Source: Hyphomicrobiales bacterium (lineage in GTDB: Bacteria; Pseudomonadota; Alphaproteobacteria; Rhizobiales; Aestuariivirgaceae). Taken from it: 64,000 bases of DNA. Each line of letters starts with the position of its first letter. Position 1 is the stretch's first letter. Of the stretch, positions 6,351 through 14,913 are shown piece after piece. The position numbers and the translations under genes were made by a program. The stretch spans positions 2,378,501 through 2,442,500 of the forward strand of contig JADJVV010000001.1 of NCBI GenBank assembly GCA_016710435.1, read 5' to 3'. The notes beneath the pieces are model-generated. The model was not told the origin of the DNA and ran no database searches. It worked only from the letters and a program-made list of their open reading frames with translations.

Positions 6351-8981
6351 ATGAAAACCAACCTTTCCCCGATCAGTGCCGTGGTCTTTCTCGTTCACGC
6401 GGCAATCATGTTCGTCGCGCATCTCGAGAACGCCGCACTCAGTTCCCATCTCGCATTTACTGACATCCTGCCATGGCAGTGGACGACCCTGTCAGCGAGC
6501 GCCGCCTGCGCAATTCTGTATGAGATCATGCGCCGCCACCGCGTGGGGTTCTGGTCTTTCTATGTGCTGTTTTTTCTGCTGCTCCTGGCTCTCGCCAGCA
6601 ATCAGTTCTTCTACCAGGTATTCCAGGACTCACTGACAATCTCGCATCTCGACGAGTTCAACGTGGGAGATGCGGACAATCTCGCAGTCTCTCTCCGGTC
6701 GGAGTTTGGCCGCTATCAATTCATCAACCTCCTGCTCATTCTGTTCTCCGCTGCCGCACTCCTGCTGGCCGAGCGCAGATGGAGCAATAGGTCCTTGCTG
6801 ACAGTCGCGCGGGTGCCGGCGATGCTTGCCGGGGCTGCCTTGTTCCTGCTTTCGGGGCTTTCTCTGTATCTCCTCCAGCCCGACCCCCAGAGCCCGGTCG
6901 GAAGAGCAACGGCTTACATCGCTCTCACGGTGTGGCGGGGCCTCGCGCCCGAGCAATCGGCTGATGTCGCATCGAAAGACCTCATTCTGCCGCCGGACCT
7001 CTGGCAGCTGCACCATGGCCAGCCGCTTGATGTTACGGCGACCGCCAGCGCTCTCTCCCAAGCGCGGTCTTACCTCCAGTCGCGCAAGCGCAACGTCATC
7101 ATGGTGGTACTGGAGAGCGTGGGCAGCCGGCAATTGCTGAGGGATGGCAAGCCGCGTCCCGATCTTGCGCCGTTCCTGCATGACGCCGCCGCCCACGCCG
7201 TGATCTTTGACAGCTTGGCCAACCAGTATCCCGGCTCGACCCGCGCCCATGTCGGCATGAACACGGGCGGGTTCATTCCGACCTGGTCCTCCGTCACCTC
7301 CAGCCTGGTTTATCCCTATCAGGGGCAGACGATCATTTCGGAGTACAGGAAAGCGGGATGGGCCACGGCGCTCTATTCTTCTGCATATCTCAAATACGAG
7401 AACCTGAAATCATTCTACGACCGGCTTGGATTTGACATGGTAGTCACCGCGGACAATCCGGCCAGCGGGCTTGAAAAGGATGCAAACCCCGGTGGTTGGG
7501 GTGTCGACGAATACGCGGTGCTGCAACGTGCGATGACATGGGCAAGCAACGCCCCGAAGCCCTTCTTTCTCAACTACCAGACCATTTCCACCCATCACCC
7601 CTATGTGGTGCCGCCAAAGTATGCGGCGCAATTCGGTGGCAGTGACAATCTGTCAAAATACGAATCCAGCATCCGCTTCACCGATCAGTTGCTGCGTGAT
7701 CTGGCGGGTGACGTGGCACACATGGGAGCAAGCGAGGACACCGTGCTCGTCGTCATCGGCGATCACGGCGAGGCCTTCGGTGATCTTCACCCGGACAACT
7801 TCACCCACAAGAATTTTCTCTTTGAAGAGAACATCGGAAATTTTCTGATGATCATTGACCTCGGAAAGACGATGCCTCCCGCCGCGTCGCATCGCAGAGG
7901 CACCATCGCGGATGTGATGCCGACACTCATCGGCATGCAGGGCATGAAACCGCACGACGGACTGGTGGGGCAGGACCTGATGTCTCCCGGTTACCAGGAG
8001 CGCCTGGCATTTTTCTTCAAGAGCGCATACCCCGAACAGTGGGGCGTTCGCGATGGGCAGTGGAAGTTCATCGCCAATCGCCTGGAGCCGGAGAAATTCG
8101 CGCTTTATGATCTCGTTGCCGACCCCGGTGAAAAAGCAGACATTGCGGGCGAGTACCCCGAGCGCGCCGCTCTCTACGGCAAGCTTGCAGCCAACTGGTA
8201 TGTCTATCTCGACAAGTCTTTCCGCGAAAACCTGTCACTCAGCGCAGACGACAATGTTCCGCAGGTCGCTCTTGGAGATGTATCAAAGGAGGGGCCGGTT
8301 GAGATCGCCATCGGTTCCAGCATTGATCCGCTCCCTTTCCGGAAGCTGAAGGAGGTCAATCCCGACGAAACACTCACGGTCTGGACTTACGGCGGCGTGT
8401 TCAAGCAAGACACGCCCGTGGACTACATCTTCACCGCGCCATCGGGCGAAGAGTTCAGACAGACTTTGGTGCACAAGACAGACTGGGTGAACGTCAACTA
8501 CTTTGCGCCGCTCTCGAGGAGCAGGGAGGAAGGACTCTGGAAAGTCCGGTTGGAATCTGCCGGGAAAGTTCTGATCCAGACAGAGTTCAAGGTCTCTCGC
8601 AGTGCGCAACTGATATGGTCAGCCTTCGACACCACGCCCGGCGTCCGTTTCGTGCGAACCGCGCTTGTCTTTGGCGACGAGTTTCAGGTGACGAACAAGA
8701 TCAATCCGCAACAGGATGTCTCGCTTCTTTTCGGGCTGATGCCGTTGCAGGCAGATGCGCTGCACAGCGCCGTGGTTGTGGCGCCCGATGGCAGCGAAAA
8801 CGTCTTCTCGTTCAACCTGCTGAAAGGGTGGAAAACGTCCTGGGTGCCCGTGCCCGCAGGCACATTCAGCCAGACCGGGACCTACAGGATCGACATTTAC
8901 GGCAACGGCACCCGCATCGCCTCCACAAGTCTGGATGTGGATGAAGAAGCCACTCTCATGCGAAACGCGGGAACGAACTGA
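6351..8981 (+). CDS. LtaS/OpgB-like membrane sulfatase-fold transferase
   Basis: An 876-residue protein of the alkaline phosphatase/sulfatase superfamily. Five membrane segments occupy residues about 6-175, as in lipoteichoic acid synthase and phosphoglycerol transferases. The extracytoplasmic domain starts near residue 245 with NVIMVVLESVGS (metal Glu), has the candidate nucleophile Thr in YPGSTRAHVG (about 297) and metal ligands in VIGDHGEAFGD (about 471). An extra C-terminal region of about 250 residues, beta-rich by eye, is not part of the core fold. Likely transfers phosphoglycerol or phosphoethanolamine to a periplasmic glycan, lipid or protein. It sits 107 bases after the Ser-Ala protein. 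Substrate unknown. Confidence 0.8.
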   Translation: MKTNLSPISAVVFLVHAAIMFVAHLENAALSSHLAFTDILPWQWTTLSASAACAILYEIMRRHRVGFWSFYVLFFLLLLALASNQFFYQVFQDSLTISHLDEFNVGDADNLAVSLRSEFGRYQFINLLLILFSAAALLLAERRWSNRSLLTVARVPAMLAGAALFLLSGLSLYLLQPDPQSPVGRATAYIALTVWRGLAPEQSADVASKDLILPPDLWQLHHGQPLDVTATASALSQARSYLQSRKRNVIMVVLESVGSRQLLRDGKPRPDLAPFLHDAAAHAVIFDSLANQYPGSTRAHVGMNTGGFIPTWSSVTSSLVYPYQGQTIISEYRKAGWATALYSSAYLKYENLKSFYDRLGFDMVVTADNPASGLEKDANPGGWGVDEYAVLQRAMTWASNAPKPFFLNYQTISTHHPYVVPPKYAAQFGGSDNLSKYESSIRFTDQLLRDLAGDVAHMGASEDTVLVVIGDHGEAFGDLHPDNFTHKNFLFEENIGNFLMIIDLGKTMPPAASHRRGTIADVMPTLIGMQGMKPHDGLVGQDLMSPGYQERLAFFFKSAYPEQWGVRDGQWKFIANRLEPEKFALYDLVADPGEKADIAGEYPERAALYGKLAANWYVYLDKSFRENLSLSADDNVPQVALGDVSKEGPVEIAIGSSIDPLPFRKLKEVNPDETLTVWTYGGVFKQDTPVDYIFTAPSGEEFRQTLVHKTDWVNVNYFAPLSRSREEGLWKVRLESAGKVLIQTEFKVSRSAQLIWSAFDTTPGVRFVRTALVFGDEFQVTNKINPQQDVSLLFGLMPLQADALHSAVVVAPDGSENVFSFNLLKGWKTSWVPVPAGTFSQTGTYRIDIYGNGTRIASTSLDVDEEATLMRNAGTN

Positions 8982-9307
8982 CCGCAATGTGTGACTTGGC
9001 GGTGACACAGCTACCGAACTGGGCGACGTTCTTTGTGCCGTTTGCCATGACGCGGACTGTTCCACAGCTCCAATGTCCTGTGAAGACAGGGTCAATTTGG
9101 AATATTTCAATCCACCGAAGAGCCCTCCCCTGCAGGCAAAGTGGAGATTGGCCTGGAGTCCGGGTCAATATTGTTTGGTAGCTGCGCTGCGATTTTGTTG
9201 GTCGAAACATTCACGGAGTGGATTGTTGGAGGCAGTGTGCTCTTCTCGCTCAGGGCTCTGCACCTGCATTGGCTCGCCTGCGACCATTGTTTATCTTCTT
9301 TTTCAGG
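8982..9307. other. Intergenic region between convergent genes
   Basis: Lies between the ends of the sulfatase-like gene (+) and the Pot-type permease gene (-). I see no gene and no strong terminator. Bases 8991-9010 (GTGACTTGGCGGTGACACAG) match 17 of 20 positions of a motif found next to the tRNA-Val gene and its remnant (38137-38156, 41004-41023). Confidence 0.5.
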
Positions 9308-10144
9308 TCATCCCATAAGCCCACCGAGGGATTTACCCTTTCCTCCCCGTGCCAGGAGAAGAGCGGCAACGCCGATTCCAACGAAGCTCAGGATCAGGGT
9401 CATGACCGCCAGCGCTGCGACATCCCCTTTGAGGCCCGCCTTCATGGATGACAGAATGTAGATCGGGAACGTCGATGTCCCCGGCCGCTGCACAAAGAGT
9501 GAGATGATGACGTCATCAAATGAAAACGTGAAGGACAGCAGGAGGCCGGCAAAAACCGCCGGGAACATGATCGGCAACGTGATATCGAGGAAGCTGCGCC
9601 AAGGCCGTGCACCGAGGTCTGCCGCCGCCTGTTCCAGCGTCTCACCCATGCCTTCGGCGCGCGCCTTGACGACCAGTGCGACGACGGCGGTGTTGAACAG
9701 GGAATGGCCGATGGACAGGCGGGCAAGACCATTGAAGAGACCGATGCGGTCCAGCCAGATCATCTGGCCAATCGCCGAGACGAGCTCCGGAATGCAGAGA
9801 ATGACGAAGATGAGTGCGAGGTAGGGACCGGTCCACGCACCCTTTCGGCGGGCGAGTGCGATGCCGGCGAACACGCCCAGCAGCACGGCAATCACCGCAT
9901 TGGCAAGCGCGGTCTGCAACGAGACCCACAGCGCGCCGATTGCGCGGCTGTTCCCGAGCGCCTCCGCATACCAGTGCGTCGACCATTCGGTCCACACATA
10001 GAGATTCCGGCCGCCGTTTAAGCTGTAGATCACGATCACGAAGATCGGCAGGAAGAGAAAGAAGAACATCAGCGCCGTCCAAAGCAGTAGGGCGGCGCGG
10101 GCAAGGTCGCGTGGCTGGCGGTTGGCGGGAACGGGGATGCTCAT
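9308..10144 (-). CDS. ABC transporter permease (PotC type)
   Basis: A 278-residue inner-membrane permease, the last gene of the Pot-type operon. The ATG overlaps the stop of the other permease by four bases, which fixes the start; the longer open frame runs into that gene. Six membrane segments are readable, the first being LLLWTALMFFFLFLPIFVIV. The EAA loop is EQAAADLGARPWRSFLDITL (about residues 175-195). Family members import polyamines, opines, sugars or other small cationic compounds. Confidence 0.88.
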   Translation of the reverse strand: MSIPVPANRQPRDLARAALLLWTALMFFFLFLPIFVIVIYSLNGGRNLYVWTEWSTHWYAEALGNSRAIGALWVSLQTALANAVIAVLLGVFAGIALARRKGAWTGPYLALIFVILCIPELVSAIGQMIWLDRIGLFNGLARLSIGHSLFNTAVVALVVKARAEGMGETLEQAAADLGARPWRSFLDITLPIMFPAVFAGLLLSFTFSFDDVIISLFVQRPGTSTFPIYILSSMKAGLKGDVAALAVMTLILSFVGIGVAALLLARGGKGKSLGGLMG

Positions 10145-11055
10145 AGCGCAGGCCCCACAATCCTGCGGACAAAGGCGCGCAGCAGCCAGAGGCACCCGCC
10201 CACCACCGCGACAACGAGTGTGAGCAGGGCAATGAGCATGACGGCCATGGCCGCGCCCAGCGGGAGGTTTTGCGAGGCGAGGATCTGCGTTGCCACCAGA
10301 TTGCCGACCATGAGCCCCTTTGTTCCGCCCAGGATCGTGGGCACGACATAGTCGCCAGCCGCGAGAATGAAGGTCAGCAGCATGCCGCCGAACAGGCCGG
10401 GCGCCGCCAATGGAAGTGTGACGAAACAGAAGGTGCGTATTGGCCCCGCACCCAGATCCATGCTCGCCTGGATGAGCGATCCATCGATCTTTTCCAGCGC
10501 GACGAAGATCGGCAGGATCATGACGGGCATGTAGTTGTAGATGATGCCGAGTTGGACCGCCGCGTTCGTGTCGAGCACCAGCAGGGGGCCATTGTTCAGA
10601 CCGGTAGATTTGAGGATGTGCGCCAGCGTGCCATCCGGTGCCAGGATGATGCGCCAGGCGAAGGTGCGGAGCAGGAAACTTGTCCAGTAAGGAAGAATGA
10701 GCAGGAAGACGAGAAGCGAACGCCAGCGCTGCGGCACATGGAAGGCCAGGGCATAGGCAACAGGAAAGCCGAGCAGGGCGCACAATATGGTTCCCAGCCC
10801 CGCCGTACGCATGGTGATGCGGAAGACGCGGAAGAAGATTTCATCAAGGGCAGCGGCATAGTTGCCCAGGGACAATTGCGAGAGATCGACTGCGCCGGTG
10901 GCGTCAGCCGCTGGCTTCGCCCCAAAACTGTAAACCACGATCCAGGCCAGCGGGATGACGAAGAACACGGTCCACCAGGCGAGAGCGGGCCACGCCATCA
11001 TCCAATTGGGCAGCACCTGGCGGCGCATGCGAAGGGGTGGCGCCGCAGCGCTCAT
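10141..11055 (-). CDS. ABC transporter permease (PotB type)
   Basis: A 304-residue permease. The ATG at 11055 overlaps the ATPase stop by four bases. Six membrane segments follow a basic N-terminus; the second periplasmic region after SFGAKPAADATG is of normal size. The EAA-type loop is IQASMDLGAGPIRTFCFVTL. Pairs with the PotC-type subunit next to it. Confidence 0.88.
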   Translation of the reverse strand: MSAAAPPLRMRRQVLPNWMMAWPALAWWTVFFVIPLAWIVVYSFGAKPAADATGAVDLSQLSLGNYAAALDEIFFRVFRITMRTAGLGTILCALLGFPVAYALAFHVPQRWRSLLVFLLILPYWTSFLLRTFAWRIILAPDGTLAHILKSTGLNNGPLLVLDTNAAVQLGIIYNYMPVMILPIFVALEKIDGSLIQASMDLGAGPIRTFCFVTLPLAAPGLFGGMLLTFILAAGDYVVPTILGGTKGLMVGNLVATQILASQNLPLGAAMAVMLIALLTLVVAVVGGCLWLLRAFVRRIVGPAL

Positions 11056-12161
11056 GCGGGCCCCGCTCCGGTCCGGTTGCCTTGCAGGTCCTCGTAGGGA
11101 TAGAGCGTGAAGAATTCGGGTTCCCAATGGGCCCAGACCTCTATTTCCGGAGCAAATTGCTGGGCTCCGCGGCGCGGCACACGCGCCATGAATTGCGTGC
11201 CGTCCGGCAGCGACAGAACGAACTCCAACGTATCGCCGAGCATGACGCTGGCATCGACGCGCGCCTTGAGGCGGTTGGCAGACGCCACCGGCTCGCGCTC
11301 CGACAGCAGGATGTTCTCGGGCCGCACCGCGCCGAGGACGCGGGCATTGCGTGCGGGTTCGCCCGCAATCCGCGCGGCCATGAACGTCGTTCCCGCATCA
11401 CTTGTCATCGCCTGCGTCGCCTCACGGCGCTGCCCAGGAAAGAAGTTCTGCGTCCCGACGAATCCTGCCACGAAGGCGGTGGCCGGGGCATCGTAGAGTT
11501 CCGTGGGTCCGCCCAGTTGTTCGATCTTGCCGTGGCGCATGACGGCGATCTGGTCGGACATGGCAAGCGCTTCCTCCTGGTCGTGAGTGACGAACACGAA
11601 GGTGAGGCCGAGCTGGCGCTGCAGCAGTTTGAGTTCAACCTGCATCTGTTGGCGCAGCTTCCGGTCTAGTGCGCCGAGGGGCTCGTCGAGCAAGAGGACC
11701 GACGGGCGCTTGACCAATGACCGCGCCAGGGCGACCCGCTGCTGCTGTCCGCCGGAAAGCTGATTGGGGCGGCGTTCGGCAAAAGCCAACATCTCCACCA
11801 TCTCGAGCGCCTCGCGCACGCGTTTGCGCCGCTCATCGCCGGGAACGCCATCCTGTCTGAGGCCATAGGCCACGTTCTCTGCCACGCTCATGTGCGGAAA
11901 GAGCGCGTAGTTTTGGAAGACGGTGTTCACATCCCGGGAATAGGGCGGCAGCATGGTAACGTCCTTTCCGCCGATCCTCACGGTTCCGTAGTCCGGGAAC
12001 TCGAACCCGCTGATCATCCGGAGAATGGTGGACTTGCCCGCCCCCGATGAGCCCAGCAGGGATACGAAGGATCCTTTCGCAATGCGCAGCGTCACATCAT
12101 CGACGGCCTTGAACCCGCCGTAGATCTTGCTCACCCGCTCCACTTCAACGTCAGCCGCCAT
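11052..12161 (-). CDS. ABC transporter ATP-binding protein (PotA type)
   Basis: A 369-residue ATPase. Walker A GSSGAGKST, Q-loop VFQNYALFPHM, signature LSGGQQQRVALARSL, Walker B VLLLDEPLGALD and switch His in VTHDQEEA all lie in residues 30-210. The C-terminal 120 residues are a TOBE domain, as in PotA/PotG. A stop-start overlap joins it to the permease downstream; a 71-base gap with a stable hairpin separates it from the binding-protein gene upstream. Confidence 0.92.
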   Translation of the reverse strand: MAADVEVERVSKIYGGFKAVDDVTLRIAKGSFVSLLGSSGAGKSTILRMISGFEFPDYGTVRIGGKDVTMLPPYSRDVNTVFQNYALFPHMSVAENVAYGLRQDGVPGDERRKRVREALEMVEMLAFAERRPNQLSGGQQQRVALARSLVKRPSVLLLDEPLGALDRKLRQQMQVELKLLQRQLGLTFVFVTHDQEEALAMSDQIAVMRHGKIEQLGGPTELYDAPATAFVAGFVGTQNFFPGQRREATQAMTSDAGTTFMAARIAGEPARNARVLGAVRPENILLSEREPVASANRLKARVDASVMLGDTLEFVLSLPDGTQFMARVPRRGAQQFAPEIEVWAHWEPEFFTLYPYEDLQGNRTGAGPA

Positions 12162-12187
12162 GTCTTTCCCAAATTAGCAAGAGGAAC

Positions 12188-12211
12188 GCGCCGGACCTCG
12201 CGGCCCGGTGC
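12188..12211 (-). promoter_or_regulatory. Intercistronic hairpin with GCGA tetraloop
   Basis: On the transcribed (minus) strand, GCACCGGGCC and GGTCCGGCGC pair over ten positions (one mismatch, one G-U) around a GCGA loop, a GNRA-type tetraloop. It lies between the binding-protein and ATPase genes and has no following T-run, so it is more likely an mRNA-stabilising or partial-attenuation element than a terminator. A similar hairpin is found at 31554-31582. Confidence 0.6.
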
Positions 12212-12232
12212 GTTTGGCCATGCGGTGCGGCG

Positions 12233-13339
12233 TTACTGTGCCGCCGCCGCCTTGAACTTCGTCAGGATGGCAACGCGGCGGTCATAGGTTTCGTTGCGCT
12301 CGGTCCTTTCACCGCGCTTGATCGCATCAGCTGGCGGGAAAATCAGCGGATCGGCTGCCACCTTGGGATCGAGATGGGCCTCAATCCCAGCAACGGGTGA
12401 GAGGAAGCCCGTATACGTCGTCTCCTTTGCCGCAACGGCAGGGTCGAGCACGTAATTGATCCAGGAATGAGCCGCCTTCAGGCTCTTGGCACCCGCAGGA
12501 ATATGGTAGCTGTCGAGCCAGAGCTCCGACTTGGGCTCCGGATAGACGAACACGAGGTTTTCGTTCTTCGAGGAGTCGATGGCCTGGCGGGCATTGCCGT
12601 TCCAGCACTGGGCCAAAATGACGGAGCCGGACGCCACATCCTGCACCGGGTAGGAGTTGAAGGTCTTGATGTGCTTGGCAAGAGTCTCCACCATTGCCTC
12701 CGCATCCTTCAGTGCCGCCTCATCAGTGGTGTTCCAGGACAGACCTTTCGACCAGAAGATGGGAGCGATCGAAAGCGCATCATCAAGCAGCGAGGTGCGG
12801 CCGCTGCCCTCGTTCTGCACCGCTTCAAGGAAGTCGCCCCACGTCTTCATCGGACGGGTGATCACGCTCTTGTCGTAGATGAAGCCTTGCGAGCCGGTGC
12901 TCTTCGGAATGGTATAGGCGTTCTCGGGGTCGAAACCCGGGTTGGCAAACTCGGGGCGGATGTTGCCGATGTTCGGGATGAGGGATTTGTCCAGCTTCTG
13001 GATGAGCTGCTTGTCGATAAGGAGCTTGATCATGAAGTCGGTGTTCATGCCAAGGTCATAGCCGCTGTTGCCTTGGGCAAGCTGCAGCTTGGAATACATT
13101 TCATCATTGCTGGCATAGCTGTCGTAGACGAGCTTGCTGCTGTTCTGGCTCTCCCACTCCTTGATGTCATCGGGACCAATGTAGTCGGCCCAGCCCATCA
13201 TGCTGAGCTGCGGCTCCACGCCCTCGGCGTGGGCCTTGTTCCAGGGCGCAAAGAGGCCGAGTGCGGTAACGGAAGTGGCGCTGTGGAGGAACCTGCGGCG
13301 CGTGATGCCGGTCAGGGGACGATGGGTGTGATGGGTCAT
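12233..13339 (-). CDS. ABC transporter solute-binding protein (PotD type, Tat signal)
   Basis: A 368-residue periplasmic binding protein. The N-terminus has a twin-arginine motif (ITRRRFLHSATS) before a hydrophobic stretch and an AHAE cleavage region, so export is probably by Tat and the protein folds in the cytoplasm. I took the ATG at 13339 because a GGGAGAAAG ribosome-binding site precedes it; an upstream in-frame extension has no such site. The mature part opens LSMMGWADYIGPDDIKEWE, typical of spermidine/putrescine-binding relatives. It lies downstream of the amidase gene and upstream of the ATPase gene, so ligand may be an amide or amine. Ligand not provable. Confidence 0.88.
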   Translation of the reverse strand: MTHHTHRPLTGITRRRFLHSATSVTALGLFAPWNKAHAEGVEPQLSMMGWADYIGPDDIKEWESQNSSKLVYDSYASNDEMYSKLQLAQGNSGYDLGMNTDFMIKLLIDKQLIQKLDKSLIPNIGNIRPEFANPGFDPENAYTIPKSTGSQGFIYDKSVITRPMKTWGDFLEAVQNEGSGRTSLLDDALSIAPIFWSKGLSWNTTDEAALKDAEAMVETLAKHIKTFNSYPVQDVASGSVILAQCWNGNARQAIDSSKNENLVFVYPEPKSELWLDSYHIPAGAKSLKAAHSWINYVLDPAVAAKETTYTGFLSPVAGIEAHLDPKVAADPLIFPPADAIKRGERTERNETYDRRVAILTKFKAAAAQ

Positions 13340-13364
13340 TTGCTTTCTCCCTTTGTTGTCCAAT

Positions 13365-14894
13365 TCAAGTCCGCGCCACAGAGTTGGACTTCCAGTCGCC
13401 AAGCATTTCGAAACCGGCGGCAGCGCGCAATAGGCTCTGTTCGTCATTGTACCGTGCGACGAGCATCAGGCCAACGGGCAGGTCGCCGGCGCGGCCACAG
13501 GGCAATGAGATGGCAGGGTGTCCGCTGGCGTCAAACGGGGCCGTGTTGCCCTCCATGTCGAGTCCGCGGCTCACCCTTTCGGCGAACCCGGCATCCTCCG
13601 GGGGTAGCGGCGTTGCAGGAAAAGGCGTGGTCGGCATGGCAAGCACATCAAAGCGGGTGAGGGCCTCATCATAGGCCGCCCGCAAGGGCCGCCTGAGGTT
13701 CTGGGCCTTCCCGTAGTAGGTTCCGGGTCTGTGCTCCGAAAGGAAAGCCTCGAACAGCAAGGCGAATTTTCCGATGTCTGGCAGCTTGTCGGGCTCTGCC
13801 CGCCATGCTCTTGCCCAGGCTGCGGCCATCGCCTCGGGGTGGTGCCCGTTCTGGCCGAAGCCGACCAAATTCTGCCCGAACAGGAAGCGGGCGGACCCTT
13901 CGAGCACAACTGCGGTTGCAATGTCGTAGCCGTCCCGGTGCCAGGGGATCGAAACCTCCGCGACCTCGGCTCCCGCCCGTTCCATGGCCCCAAGCGCTGT
14001 GCGGACCAGTTGGTCGGTTACGGGATGGCTTTCGGGGCGGCCAAATCCCTCCCGAACAAGACCGATCCGCATGCCCTTCAGCGGCAGGTTGAGTGCCGAG
14101 AGATAGTCTACCTGAACGCTGCTTTGACGCTGGCGCGGATCGAACCCGTCGGGGCCCGCGATGACAGAGAGCAGCAAGGCCGAGTCTGCCACTGTTTTTC
14201 CCATCGGCCCGAGGTGATCGAGCGTCGGTTCGATGGGGAAAGCGCCGGTATAGGGTACAAGGCCATGCGTGGGCTTGAGGCCTACGACCCCGCACCAGCT
14301 AGCCGGGGTTCTCACCGAGCCACCCTGGTCTCCACCGACGCACATCGTGAGATCGCCGGCGGCGATTGCTGCGGCATTGCCGCTTGATGACCCGCCGGCG
14401 GACCGGGTCGGGTCATGGGGATTGCGCACCGGTTGAGGTCTGCTCGTATGGCTGCCGCCGGAGAAACAAAGATCCTCGCAAGTGGTCTTTCCGGCGATGA
14501 TCCCACCGGCGTCGAGAATGCGTGTTACCACGGTCGCATCTTCGTCCGGTTCAAACCCGGCCAGCAGGTCGCTGCCGTTCCGCATCGGCATGCCCGCCAC
14601 GCAGATATTGTCCTTTATGCCTACGCGTATGCCGGAGAGCGGCCCTCCGGACGCACCGGCAATCTCGCATCGCCAGGCCCAGGCATTGTGGGGATTTCGG
14701 GAGGGGTTGGGGGCCGCGCCGCGCTCCCGCGGATATTTCACGGGGAGCCGGGGAGCCGCGAGGTGTTCGATGCGGTCGTAGGCGGGGGCAAGGCCCTCAC
14801 ACAGTGAAGCGAGTTCACGCAGTTCGGTATCCTTCAGTGCGAGACCACTGGTGCTGGCGAGCCGTCGAAGGTCCTCGACTGTGGGTATCTTCAT
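13365..14894 (-). CDS. Amidase-signature family hydrolase
   Basis: A 509-residue amidase (509 from the ATG; a GTG five codons upstream is possible). The Ser-cisSer-Lys machinery is present: Lys in VGIKDNICVAG (about residue 95), the Gly-Ser-rich loop SAGGSSSGNAAAIAAGD, and GGSVRTPASWCG. The signature region continues GVVGLKPTHGLVPY. The family hydrolyses amide bonds in carboxamides, ureas and acylated amines, and includes GatA-like proteins; absence of gatB/gatC nearby speaks against a tRNA role. It lies between the HisD-family and binding-protein genes on the same strand, so it probably processes the imported compound. Confidence 0.85.
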   Translation of the reverse strand: MKIPTVEDLRRLASTSGLALKDTELRELASLCEGLAPAYDRIEHLAAPRLPVKYPRERGAAPNPSRNPHNAWAWRCEIAGASGGPLSGIRVGIKDNICVAGMPMRNGSDLLAGFEPDEDATVVTRILDAGGIIAGKTTCEDLCFSGGSHTSRPQPVRNPHDPTRSAGGSSSGNAAAIAAGDLTMCVGGDQGGSVRTPASWCGVVGLKPTHGLVPYTGAFPIEPTLDHLGPMGKTVADSALLLSVIAGPDGFDPRQRQSSVQVDYLSALNLPLKGMRIGLVREGFGRPESHPVTDQLVRTALGAMERAGAEVAEVSIPWHRDGYDIATAVVLEGSARFLFGQNLVGFGQNGHHPEAMAAAWARAWRAEPDKLPDIGKFALLFEAFLSEHRPGTYYGKAQNLRRPLRAAYDEALTRFDVLAMPTTPFPATPLPPEDAGFAERVSRGLDMEGNTAPFDASGHPAISLPCGRAGDLPVGLMLVARYNDEQSLLRAAAGFEMLGDWKSNSVART

Positions 14895-14913
14895 GCGCGG
14901 TGCGTCCACATCA

